DNA of 20,751 nt from an uncultured Bacillota bacterium (GCA_947168865.1 CAMVNN010000013.1:1-20751); one strand, 5' to 3'; shown: positions 1 through 7,248, counted from the first letter of the stretch. A program made the numbers and translations. The notes: generated by a model not told the origin, from the sequence alone.

Positions 1-17
1 TAAAATGAGGTGGGTTT

Positions 18-731
18 ATGGTTAAAACATTGATGAGAATCGGTGAATATGAATTAAATTATGACGAACGATATAATATTTATACGCCTAAAAAAGATGG
101 CTTAGAATTACTATTGTATGAGTTGGTTGAGCAAACAAGTTATAGAATAGATGGTGAATATTGTTTGACTGCTTATGATGAAGTTGAAGCAGCAAAGGAA
201 AAAATTTCTGGTGCAAAGTATATGATAAATGGTTTTTCTAAACCACAACTACCTAATTATAGTCCCATGTATCGTGATATAAAAAAAGCAACTATTAACT
301 ATAATGGTTGGAGAGATATTATAGATTTTTATGGTTCAAAAGTAATTGCTCCTGAACTTGCAACAATTATAAGACGTTTACTTAGTCTTTCTGGATGCGA
401 TGAATATGATATAAACGATTTTTTGGACTATGAGCGAAGTGAAGAAATATTGACTATAGATGCAAAGATAGCATTAACTAATAGAAAATTAGCACGTCTT
501 GATGATGATAATTACTATGATAGAATACAACTATTAAGGCACTTGGCAGATCTTTATGAAATTAAGGCCAGTGGTTATTATTTTGATGGAAATTTGTTGA
601 GAAAATTTTATGATAGAGCATACGATATGATGGAATTTCATGAGGTTAACGAAAAAAATGAAGAAGTAGGGAATGTATTAAAATTATCTGCTTTTAATAG
701 ATTTTTGCAATCAAAACATATCAGAGACTAG
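18..731 (+). CDS. Unknown 237-aa protein
   Basis: I do not recognise this family. The start is set by GAGGTGGG a few bases upstream of the ATG. The product is soluble and acidic, with many Tyr and Asp residues, no signal peptide and no membrane segment. The first ~60 residues look beta-rich; the second half (about residues 110-237) looks helical, with charged Leu-rich stretches such as DYDRIQLLRHLADLYEIKA-like segments. It ends in Asp-TAG, and the next gene's -10 begins within about ten bases of the stop, with no clear terminator between. Nothing nearby suggests a function. Confidence 0.7.
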   Translation: MVKTLMRIGEYELNYDERYNIYTPKKDGLELLLYELVEQTSYRIDGEYCLTAYDEVEAAKEKISGAKYMINGFSKPQLPNYSPMYRDIKKATINYNGWRDIIDFYGSKVIAPELATIIRRLLSLSGCDEYDINDFLDYERSEEILTIDAKIALTNRKLARLDDDNYYDRIQLLRHLADLYEIKASGYYFDGNLLRKFYDRAYDMMEFHEVNEKNEEVGNVLKLSAFNRFLQSKHIRD

Positions 732-736
732 TTTTA

Positions 737-745
737 TGCTATAAT
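737..745 (+). promoter_or_regulatory. Extended -10 promoter of the small lipoprotein gene
   Basis: TGCTATAAT is a consensus extended -10. No -35 hexamer is visible at the usual distance. Expected transcription start is near 752, which puts the AGGAG ribosome binding site almost at the RNA 5' end and leaves a leader of about 10 nt. Confidence 0.65.
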
Positions 746-761
746 TATTATAGGAGTAAAC

Positions 762-1124
762 ATGAAAAAAATATTTTTAGTTGGTTTTTTATTTATTATG
801 TGTTTTACACTTGTTGGATGTGAAGATAATAGTTATGATATCTATACACTCAACGGAAGTAGTGAATATGATTCAAATGACTGTGTAAGTTGCCTAGAAA
901 GTATAAAAGGAACAGAAGCATTTTGCAATAATGAAGAAACAATAATAATAAAAGAAAAAGATGTAAAATTAAATGAAGCAATTAATGATGAATTATTAAC
1001 AAAAGAAGAGTTCAAATGTTTGGAAGATAAAAATGTAATAGATCATCTTCATATTCCAGGTTGGTTAAACAAAGTAATTGAATGGTTATGGCCTTTAATA
1101 CGTGTAATAGTTTATATTATTTAA
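762..1124 (+). CDS. Small putative lipoprotein with hydrophobic C-terminus
   Basis: The 120-residue product starts with Lys-Lys and a hydrophobic segment ending in the lipobox LVGC, so Cys20 should be lipidated and the protein held on the outer face of the membrane. The mature part is short and acidic with several Cys residues (SNDCVSCLES, AFCNN, FKCLED). It ends in an aromatic, hydrophobic stretch (residues about 103-120, containing VIEWLWPLIRVIVYII) that could be a second membrane contact. TAGGAGT precedes the ATG. It has its own extended -10 promoter and is followed by a terminator, so it is monocistronic. I do not recognise the family, and the function is unknown. Confidence 0.65.
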   Translation: MKKIFLVGFLFIMCFTLVGCEDNSYDIYTLNGSSEYDSNDCVSCLESIKGTEAFCNNEETIIIKEKDVKLNEAINDELLTKEEFKCLEDKNVIDHLHIPGWLNKVIEWLWPLIRVIVYII

Positions 1125-1141
1125 GAATGGAAAGACTAAAG

Positions 1142-1165
1142 AAGCTAGAGGAATCTAGCTTTTTT
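1142..1165 (+). terminator. Intrinsic terminator with GGAA tetraloop
   Basis: AAGCTAGA pairs with TCTAGCTT around a GGAA (GNRA-type) loop, followed by a run of six T. The T-run leads directly into the extended -10 of the next gene at 1167. Confidence 0.85.
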
Positions 1166-1166
1166 G

Positions 1167-1175
1167 TGATAAAAT
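1167..1175 (+). promoter_or_regulatory. Extended -10 promoter of the P-loop gene
   Basis: TGATAAAAT lies one base after the terminator T-tract; there is no -35, and the terminator hairpin sits where one would be. Predicted transcription start is near 1182, at the ribosome binding site. Confidence 0.55.
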
Positions 1176-1195
1176 ACATATAGGAAGTGATTAAA

Positions 1196-1762
1196 ATGAA
1201 TAAAAACATATTAATTATTGGATCTGCAAGAAGTGGTAAAACAACACTTGCTAAGAAACTTGTGCGTGAAAAAGACTATAATTTAATAAGTATAGATGAT
1301 ATTGTAAGTGGTTTTGAAGCTTTTCCTGAATTGAATATAAGGCATAATAATGATTTGGAAACTTCTACTAATTTAACTCCTTTTTTAATGAAATATCTTA
1401 AAGAATTATCTGAAAATACGACTTTTTATGATGGAATTAGATATGTAATAGAGGGATCACATATTGATATTGATAAATTAATACCATTTTTGAAAAGTGC
1501 TGAATATAAAGAAAAATATGAAATCATTGGTTTAACTTATAATGAGGTATCACCAGAAAAAATGCTTTCCGATATAAGAAAATATGATACTGAAGATGAT
1601 TGGACATATTGGTGCAGTGATGAAGAGTTAAAGGCTAATATTAAGCACTTTTTAGATAGAAATAGTTATTTTAATGAAAAATTTAAAAAATATGACATTA
1701 AAACTTTTGATGTATCTTTTAATAGAGAAGAAGTTATTAATAAAATAATAGAGTCTTTATAA
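1196..1762 (+). CDS. P-loop NTPase, adenylate kinase-like
   Basis: The N-terminus is a beta strand followed by a Walker A loop, GSARSGKTT (residues about 9-17). After that comes the layout of small nucleotide or metabolite kinases, with a DD pair (SIDDIV) and the strand-acid motif YVIEGSHID near the middle. Length (188 aa) fits that group. No lid or substrate motif identifies the phosphate acceptor, so it could be a metabolite kinase or an RNA/DNA end kinase. I chose ATG 1196 over the GTG at 1187, because TAGGAAG (1181-1187) is then correctly spaced and the GTG would overlap it. It has its own promoter. No terminator is seen downstream before the next promoter at 1806. Confidence 0.75.
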   Translation: MNKNILIIGSARSGKTTLAKKLVREKDYNLISIDDIVSGFEAFPELNIRHNNDLETSTNLTPFLMKYLKELSENTTFYDGIRYVIEGSHIDIDKLIPFLKSAEYKEKYEIIGLTYNEVSPEKMLSDIRKYDTEDDWTYWCSDEELKANIKHFLDRNSYFNEKFKKYDIKTFDVSFNREEVINKIIESL

Positions 1763-1805
1763 AATAATTAAAAGTTTGTATAAAAAAATTATATAGAATG
1801 TTTTC

Positions 1806-1833
1806 TTGAAATAAATTAGTTTTATGCTATAAT
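1806..1833 (+). promoter_or_regulatory. Promoter of the DUF5662-like gene
   Basis: TTGAAA (1806-1811), a 16-nt spacer, and TGC-TATAAT (TATAAT at 1828-1833). It combines a recognisable -35 with an extended -10. Confidence 0.7.
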
Positions 1834-1856
1834 TTAGGCAATCAAGAGGTGATTAT

Positions 1857-2357
1857 ATGAATAATTTTGAAGCTTTAGTATATACATATAAGCATAGAAA
1901 AATATTGATGTTTTTAGCTAAACTTTATTTTGATAATGAAGAATTAATTGAAAGATTAAGAAAACACGATATGGATAAGATGTATTTATTATTATTTTAT
2001 AATAAAAAAGATATAACTAAATTTCATACAACTATGTCTTCACATCATGATAATGATATTCCTAAGACAGAATTAGATTATATTGAGATGGTATTAGATT
2101 GGGAATCTGCTAGATATACTAAAGATGATAAACCACTTAATGCATTTGATACAATGAATGCATTTTACCCACATTTAAGAGATCAAATTCTTCCAATTTT
2201 AGAAAATATTGGAATAGCCTATTCAACTCGTGATAAAGATGAAAGAGTAGTTGAATATGTTAAAGAACTTGGAAATCCAACTATTGAAGATATTAGAACA
2301 GAACTAATTGATTACATTAATTATGCAAGTTCAAGAATAAGGTTAAGAAAAGACTAG
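1857..2357 (+). CDS. DUF5662-like protein with HD/HH motifs
   Basis: This 166-residue soluble protein has an early KHDMDKM motif (near residue 38), then FHTTMSSHHDND (near residue 58) and LDWESARYTKDD. The spacing of HDxxK, HH and a downstream acidic DWxSA resembles DUF5662-type proteins of bacteria and phages, whose function is unknown. The His/Asp cluster suggests metal binding, as in HD-like hydrolases, but that is inference. AGAGGTGA precedes the ATG. The gene ends in Asp-TAG, and the stop codon lies inside the 5' arm of its own terminator. It is monocistronic from its own promoter. Confidence 0.5.
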   Translation: MNNFEALVYTYKHRKILMFLAKLYFDNEELIERLRKHDMDKMYLLLFYNKKDITKFHTTMSSHHDNDIPKTELDYIEMVLDWESARYTKDDKPLNAFDTMNAFYPHLRDQILPILENIGIAYSTRDKDERVVEYVKELGNPTIEDIRTELIDYINYASSRIRLRKD

Positions 2358-2375
2358 AGGAATCCAGTCTTTTTT
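2348..2375 (+). terminator. Intrinsic terminator overlapping the stop codon
   Basis: AAAAGACT pairs with AGTCTTTT, with an inner GA/TC pair and a GGAA loop, then a T-run. It shares the 11-mer CTAGAGGAATC with the terminator at 1142. The last T of the tract is the T of the next TGnTATAAT. Confidence 0.8.
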
Positions 2376-2383
2376 GCTATAAT
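2375..2383 (+). promoter_or_regulatory. Extended -10 promoter of the DUF4230 pair
   Basis: TGCTATAAT is fused directly to the T-tract of the preceding terminator. No -35 is seen. The start codon is 31 nt downstream. Confidence 0.65.
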
Positions 2384-2413
2384 GAATTTGAAGTAGTAAA
2401 GGAAGTAAGCAGT

Positions 2414-3106
2414 ATGGAAAACGAAGAAGTAATTGAAAAAAAACCGAAAGATGAAAAAAAAGAAGAAGTGGTTGAAACTGAAGAAAAAGTTAAAACTAAA
2501 AAGAATCCTTTTAAAGGAATAATAAATTTTGTTAGGAAAAGAATAATATTAGTTTTAGTAATAGCTGTTGTTGTATTAGTTGGAATTATAGCACTCTTAA
2601 CTAGAAAAGGTAATCAAATTGAGATTAAAGTAAAAAGCACATTAGAAAAAATAGTTGAAAAAAATGATTTAGAAACATTAAGTATTGTTTATAATGTAAT
2701 TGCTAAGCAATGTAATGAAGGAGTCGAATGTGATAAGACTTCAAATGATATTGATGATTTTTATTATGTAGTTTCTTGTAAAGGAACAATAACAGCTGGA
2801 ATTGATTTTTCAAAAGTAAAAATTGAAGTTTTGAAAGAAGAGAAAAAAGTAGTTGTAGAAATTCCAGAAGCAACAATTCAAGGGATTCCTAGTATCGGTT
2901 CAATTAAATTCTTAAATGGCGATGATATTCCAGCATCTAAAGTATCTGAAGCGAGAAAATTATGCGAAGAGACAATCATTGAGAAAAGTGAATTAGATGA
3001 TAGATTAATACCTAGTGCTAAAGAGCAAGCTAAAGTTGTTTTAGAAGAATTTTATAAACAATGGGTAAAGGCATATGATTCTTCATATGTGGTTGAAGTT
3101 AGATAG
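2414..3106 (+). CDS. DUF4230-like membrane-anchored protein
   Basis: The first ~40 residues are almost all Glu and Lys (a disordered cytoplasmic tail). One membrane helix follows (about 43-63, IILVLVIAVVVLVGIIALL), then a ~165-residue extracytoplasmic domain. That domain has the DUF4230 pattern of a small Gly-rich strand (KGTITAGIDFSKVKIEVL), a VVVEIPEATI strand and a C-terminal amphipathic helix with AKEQAKVVLEEF. Function of the family is unknown. It lies 9 bp upstream of a paralogue that shares these blocks but has a lipobox instead of a membrane helix, so the two likely act together at the cell surface. AAAGGAAG serves as the ribosome binding site. Confidence 0.65.
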   Translation: MENEEVIEKKPKDEKKEEVVETEEKVKTKKNPFKGIINFVRKRIILVLVIAVVVLVGIIALLTRKGNQIEIKVKSTLEKIVEKNDLETLSIVYNVIAKQCNEGVECDKTSNDIDDFYYVVSCKGTITAGIDFSKVKIEVLKEEKKVVVEIPEATIQGIPSIGSIKFLNGDDIPASKVSEARKLCEETIIEKSELDDRLIPSAKEQAKVVLEEFYKQWVKAYDSSYVVEVR

Positions 3107-3115
3107 GGGTGAATT

Positions 3116-3703
3116 ATGAAGAAAATATATATATTAATGACTATTATGTTTTCCCTATTATGTTTAACTGGATGTAATGATAAGTATAAAACTTTATCTG
3201 AAAATATGAAGAAAATAGAACTAACAGGTAATCTAGTAACATACCAAGCATACTACCATAATGTCTTAGAGTATGACAAAAAAGCTGGAACAGGAATATT
3301 AAATATATTTGAAAAAGATAGAAGATTATTTGCAGAATATACGGGTACTATTAAATATGGGATAAATCTATCTAGAGTTAAAATTGATGTAAAAGGTAAA
3401 AACATAAATGTGTTTATTCCTAAAGCTATGGTGATTGGAGAACCAAATGTTGATAGAGATGATTTTAAAGAAGAAAATTTCATTGAATCTAAAGATAGTT
3501 GGATTAATGCAAATCCCATAACTGCAGATGATATTGCTGAAGCATTTGATATTGCACAACAAGAAATGAAAGCTACAGCTGAGCAAAATGATGAAGTTTT
3601 ATTGATGGCTCAGAAAAGAGCAAAAGTAGTATTAGAAGAAAATATTCATGCATTAAGTGGTTTATCAAAAGATGAATATAATATTAATTGGGAGTTAGAA
3701 TAA
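3116..3703 (+). CDS. DUF4230-like lipoprotein, paralogue of preceding gene
   Basis: The signal peptide ends in the lipobox LTGC with Cys20 as the lipidation site. The mature domain repeats the blocks of the upstream protein: YTGTIKYGINLSRVKIDV, then NVFIPKAMVIGEP, and a C-terminal helix with MAQKRAKVVLEE (compare SAKEQAKVVLEE). This is clear paralogy by duplication, with one copy anchored by a helix and the other by a lipid. AGGGGTGA at the end of the preceding gene supplies the ribosome binding site, so the pair is one operon. A terminator overlaps its stop codon. The molecular role is unknown. Confidence 0.65.
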   Translation: MKKIYILMTIMFSLLCLTGCNDKYKTLSENMKKIELTGNLVTYQAYYHNVLEYDKKAGTGILNIFEKDRRLFAEYTGTIKYGINLSRVKIDVKGKNINVFIPKAMVIGEPNVDRDDFKEENFIESKDSWINANPITADDIAEAFDIAQQEMKATAEQNDEVLLMAQKRAKVVLEENIHALSGLSKDEYNINWELE

Positions 3704-3730
3704 AGATTAAGTAAACCTTAATCTTTTTTT
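3702..3730 (+). terminator. Intrinsic terminator
   Basis: A perfect 10-bp stem, AAAGATTAAG/CTTAATCTTT, with a TAAAC loop and a T-run. The next extended -10 begins 2 bp after the T-run. Confidence 0.85.
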
Positions 3731-3731
3731 A

Positions 3732-3740
3732 TGCTATAAT
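3732..3740 (+). promoter_or_regulatory. Extended -10 promoter of the YwaF-like gene
   Basis: TGCTATAAT lies immediately after the terminator T-tract, and TAGGAGT follows before the ATG at 3765. No -35 is visible. Confidence 0.65.
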
Positions 3741-3764
3741 TAATTTATCATAGTAGGAGTTAAT

Positions 3765-4565
3765 ATGTTTAGAGGAGATTATAATTTTTTTGATTATAAA
3801 TATAATATAGTTGGTTATACTGGCCAAGATTATGGAGGGGTAGCCCAATATATATATTTAGCTATTTCAATTGCTTTATTGATTATATTGCTAATTTATT
3901 TAAGAAAAAGTTCTAAGGAAAAAGTGCTTAAAATAATTAGAATTATTAGTATATTTTTGATTATTTTCTATATTGTAAAAACAACCTGGGAATCAATTTA
4001 TGATATTAAGTTAAATGGAGAATTTAATACAGGATTACTTCCACTTGATTCTTGTTCAATCATTATGCTTGCTGGACTATTATCAAGTTTTGCTAAAGGA
4101 AAAATCAAAAAATATTCAGATGCTTGGATTGCAACAGGATCAACTGTTGGTGGAATAGCAACTATGTTATACTTAAATGCTTTCAAATATTATCCGTTTT
4201 TTTCATTCGGAGCTTTCTACTCAATGATATGGCATTTCTTAATGGTTTTTCTAGGACTACTTTTAATCGTAACTAAATATGTAGACATTGATTATAAGGT
4301 AGTTATTAATGGATTTATATTTCATCTTGCATTTTCCTTAATTGTAATACCAATTGATTTTATATTTAATTTTGATTTTATGATGTATAAAGATCTTGGT
4401 GGAATTCCAATATTTGAAAATGTTGCAACGAAATTAACTGAAAGGGGATTACAAATAATTAATCCAATAATGATGCTTAGTTTATACTTTATAGCATTTA
4501 ATATCATTTTTATAATTCCAATATTAATAAAAAAATTTTCATTGAAAAAACTAGCTAAAGTCTAG
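3765..4565 (+). CDS. YwaF-like (TIGR02206) integral membrane protein
   Basis: The 266-residue product has about seven hydrophobic helices and short polar loops. It resembles the YwaF/TIGR02206 group of Gram-positive membrane proteins: a central LPLDSCSI motif (usually LPLHxCxI in the group) and FYSMIWHFLMV, where a conserved His lies in a helix. Here Asp replaces the first His of the usual motif. No transport or enzymatic function is established for the group as far as I know. The C-terminus is Lys-rich and cytoplasmic. It is monocistronic: own extended -10 promoter, and a terminator that includes its stop codon. Confidence 0.65.
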   Translation: MFRGDYNFFDYKYNIVGYTGQDYGGVAQYIYLAISIALLIILLIYLRKSSKEKVLKIIRIISIFLIIFYIVKTTWESIYDIKLNGEFNTGLLPLDSCSIIMLAGLLSSFAKGKIKKYSDAWIATGSTVGGIATMLYLNAFKYYPFFSFGAFYSMIWHFLMVFLGLLLIVTKYVDIDYKVVINGFIFHLAFSLIVIPIDFIFNFDFMMYKDLGGIPIFENVATKLTERGLQIINPIMMLSLYFIAFNIIFIIPILIKKFSLKKLAKV

Positions 4566-4572
4566 TTTTTTT
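4545..4572 (+). terminator. Intrinsic terminator overlapping the YwaF-like stop
   Basis: AAAAAACTAG pairs with CTAGTTTTTT around a CTAAAGT loop. The TAG stop lies within the 3' arm. Confidence 0.75.
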
Positions 4573-4592
4573 ATTTGTTTAAAAAATAGGTG

Positions 4593-4621
4593 TTGACAAT
4601 TTAAGATGTTTTTAATATAAT
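4593..4621 (+). promoter_or_regulatory. Consensus promoter of the NAD salvage operon
   Basis: TTGACA (4593-4598), a 17-nt spacer and TATAAT (4616-4621) make a perfect sigma-A-type promoter. Predicted start is near 4628, giving a leader of about 75 nt. A promoter this strong would be expected to need repression, which fits the operator-like repeats that overlap its downstream edge. Confidence 0.9.
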
Positions 4622-4691
4622 GTTAATAACAAGAGGCGAAGTCTCTATAAATTTTACTGGTTGTTATTAATAAAATGATAATAACAAAAGG
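4621..4691 (+). promoter_or_regulatory. Three 9-mer half-sites, candidate NrtR operators
   Basis: TAATAACAA occurs exactly at 4624-4632 and 4679-4687, and inverted as TTGTTATTA at 4661-4669. The last two form a 27-bp inverted repeat with a 9-nt spacer. The outer two are part of a 16-bp direct repeat (14 of 16 match) spaced 55 bp apart. The first overlaps the -10 edge and transcription start; the last touches the AAAGGAGG ribosome binding site. A regulator of the NrtR type is encoded at the operon's end, so this is its most likely target (inference). The leader RNA also holds a short hairpin at 4632-4646. Confidence 0.6.
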
Positions 4692-4702
4692 AGGAGAATA
4701 AA

Positions 4703-5612
4703 ATGGATAAAGTAGAATTTACAAATTATGAGAAAGAAGTGCTAGATACATTCTTTAAAGTGGTCAAAGATGCAGGGCCTTATGGTCGCGTATTTGATTA
4801 TAGAAGTTATGCCGATTGGGGATACTGCATTCAAAAAATTGGGAATACTTGCATATTATATGGAAAAGGGAGAAAAATCTGACTATAAAGAATATGCTGA
4901 TATTTATGATATGGCAATTGATTTATTTGAAGTACTTGGTAAAGAAGCTGATTATTGTATAGCTCATTTTCCTACTAAAGAATTTTTTAAAGAAAAACTA
5001 AATAGAAGTAAAGTATTATATATGATTGATATGAATAACGGATTTGTTAATTTTGGAGCTATGTCTAATCCTAAATATAATGATTTAGTTCCAGAGCAAT
5101 TGAAAATGCTTGAGAAATTTAAAAGAGAAAATGGTCAGATAAATTTTATAATGGAAGGTCATAGTGAAAATAGTGCCGAATTTAAAAATTATCCGGCTCA
5201 TTGTATTATAGGAACTCCTGAAGCTGAAATAATACCAGAATTTAAAGAGTATCAGCAATTACCTGGAGTAAATACGTTTTACAAGAATAATATCAACGGA
5301 ATGTTAAATAGAAGTGTTCAAGATCAAATAAAGATGCTTAAAAATCTTCGAGAAATTGTTATTGAAGGTGTATGTGCTGATCTTTGTGTTATGGATTTTG
5401 CAAGAACTAATGCGAGATTCCTTGATGAGATTAATAAAGAAGTCAAAATATTTGTTGTGAGAAAGGCAATTGATACATTTGATGCACCAGAACATAATAG
5501 GGAAGAATGGCTAGAAATAGCTGAGAAAATAATGAAACAAGCGGGAATTGAAATAGTTGATGATATCGAAGAACTTGAAAAGAAAGAAAAGCAATACCGC
5601 TTAAAATTTTAA
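4703..5612 (+). CDS. pncA: Nicotinamidase PncA, apparent frameshift near 4820
   Basis: The isochorismatase-like domain should hydrolyse nicotinamide to nicotinate, the first salvage step. Catalytic Asp lies in MIDMNNGF, the metal/fold motif is MEGHSENSAEF then YPAHCIIGTPEAEIIPEF (Glu where Asp is usual), Lys lies in FYKNNINGML and the nucleophile Cys in GVCADLCVMD. These lie in one frame, open from 4746. The only good ribosome binding site (AAAGGAGG, 4687-4694) serves ATG 4703 in another frame, which reads 39 sensible residues and then stops at 4882. Skipping one G in GGGG (4818-4821) joins RSYADW to DTAFKKLG and gives a 302-aa protein with a ~95-residue N-terminal extension. This is either a real mutation, a sequencing indel or recoding. 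First gene of the NAD operon. Confidence 0.8.
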
Positions 5613-5655
5613 AATTTGATATTAACATTTTGACAATAAGAAAGGGAACAAATAT

Positions 5656-7248
5656 ATGAAAAAAATAGAGGGAAAATATGAAGTAATAATACCAAACATG
5701 GATCCCATGATGGATAGAAAGATTAAAGAGGCAATTGCAAAAGCAATAAAGGAAAATGTAAATGCTGAAGCAATTGTTAATTATGATTCACATAATATGA
5801 CAATGATGACAGATTTTTATGAATTAACTATGGGTCAAGTAAATCATAAGTTTAAAGAAGAAAAAGTAGTTGAAGTTTTTGATGAATTTTTTAGACAAGA
5901 TCCATTTAATGCAGGATATGGAATATTTGCTGGACTTGATCAGATAATTGACTATATAGAACATCTACATTTTACAGATGAAGACATTGATTATTTAAGA
6001 AGTTTAGGTAAATTTACAGAAGAATTTTTAGATTATTTAAGACATTTTGAATTTACAGGTGATATGTATGTTGTTCCAGATGGCACAGCTGTATTTAGAA
6101 ATGAACCAATTATAACAGTTGTTGCTCCAACAATTGAATGCAAGATAATTGAAACAGCAATTTTAGCAATAGCTAATGAGCATGTTGCATATGCTACTGC
6201 AACGCGAAAAGTAATAAATGCATCAGAAGATATTCCAGTAATGGATTTTAGTCCAAGGCGAGCATATGGTCCGCAGGCAGCAATTGATGCAAGTAAAGTA
6301 GCTGTAATGGCAGGATGTAAGGGAACCTCAAACACTAAAGCTGCTAAAGATTATGGGCTAAAACCTATGGGAACACATGCACATTGTTCAGTAATGGAAG
6401 CTGAAAGTGAAAAAGAAGCATTTAGAAAGTATGTTAAGACATTTCCAGAAAACCCAACTTTACTTGTTGATACTTATGATACTTTAGAAAGTGGTATTCC
6501 TAATGCTATTGAAGTATGTAAAGAAGAAGGAGTTGAACTTGGAGGAATCAGAATCGATTCTGGAGATTTAGCTGAGTTATCAAAAGCTGCTTATGAAATA
6601 GTAACTAAAGAGTTTCCAAAGGCTAAGATTTGTCTATCAAATGCATTAACAGGTGAAAAAATTGAAGAATTAAGAGAAGCTGGGGCCCAAATGCAAAGCC
6701 TAGGTGTAGGTGAAAATTTATGTGCACCTCTTGATGGAAGAGTTGGAATGGTACATAAACTTGCTGGTATAGAAGAAAATGGCATGTTTATTCCAAAGTT
6801 GAAAGTAAGTAATACTGCTTTAAAAACTACAAATCCAGGTTTTAAAAAAATATATCGTTTTTATGATAAAGAAACTGGGAAAGCATTAGGAGATGTAGTA
6901 GCCCTTAGTGATGAGATTATTCCAGAAAATAGTTACACTTTAGAACACAATGGTAGTTTGGTAACATTCACGAATTATAAAGTGAAAGAAATACATAAAC
7001 AAATATATAGAAAAGGTGAATTAGTTTACCATGAACCAACATTAGATGAAAAGATAAAACATTGTGAGGAAGAAATGAAAGCATTATATCCAGAGGTCAA
7101 AACTCACGAATATTTTGTTGAATTAAGTGATAGACTCCGAAATCTTAAAGAACAAATGATTAATGAAATTAAAGGAGGAGTGCATGCGAAGGAACAAATT
7201 AAGACAATTGGAGTACATCCTCAAACGCTACGAAGTCATCGAAACTAA
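5656..7248 (+). CDS. pncB: Nicotinate phosphoribosyltransferase
   Basis: It joins nicotinate to PRPP to give nicotinate mononucleotide, the second salvage step. After a ~45-residue N-terminal extension, the family start is seen as MMTDFYELTMGQ, then DEFFRQDPFNAGYGIFAG. Further family blocks are DFSPRRAYGPQAA, KGTSNTKAAKDYGLKPMGTHAH (catalytic His region, in two overlapping pieces), LLVDTYDT and GIRIDSGDLAEL, the phosphate-binding barrel strand. At 530 aa it is longer than the usual ~480-490. The last ~20 residues run through the ribosome binding site and start of the next gene (65-bp overlap), so the natural stop may have been lost. AAAGGGA precedes the ATG. Cytosolic. Confidence 0.92.
   Translation: MKKIEGKYEVIIPNMDPMMDRKIKEAIAKAIKENVNAEAIVNYDSHNMTMMTDFYELTMGQVNHKFKEEKVVEVFDEFFRQDPFNAGYGIFAGLDQIIDYIEHLHFTDEDIDYLRSLGKFTEEFLDYLRHFEFTGDMYVVPDGTAVFRNEPIITVVAPTIECKIIETAILAIANEHVAYATATRKVINASEDIPVMDFSPRRAYGPQAAIDASKVAVMAGCKGTSNTKAAKDYGLKPMGTHAHCSVMEAESEKEAFRKYVKTFPENPTLLVDTYDTLESGIPNAIEVCKEEGVELGGIRIDSGDLAELSKAAYEIVTKEFPKAKICLSNALTGEKIEELREAGAQMQSLGVGENLCAPLDGRVGMVHKLAGIEENGMFIPKLKVSNTALKTTNPGFKKIYRFYDKETGKALGDVVALSDEIIPENSYTLEHNGSLVTFTNYKVKEIHKQIYRKGELVYHEPTLDEKIKHCEEEMKALYPEVKTHEYFVELSDRLRNLKEQMINEIKGGVHAKEQIKTIGVHPQTLRSHRN

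Noticed and set aside
4621..4702. An NAD+ riboswitch in the operon leader
   Set aside because: I could not match a known NAD+ riboswitch class by eye, and the predicted transcription start removes much of the first pairing arm. Left as a search to run, not a feature.
5622..5655. An internal promoter between pncA and pncB (TTGACAA at about 5630)
   Set aside because: No -10 follows at a workable distance before the pncB start.
6033..6335. A 100-aa minus-strand frame inside pncB
   Set aside because: It is a shadow of pncB, with no ribosome binding site and no family match. The same holds for the other antisense frames inside well-supported genes.
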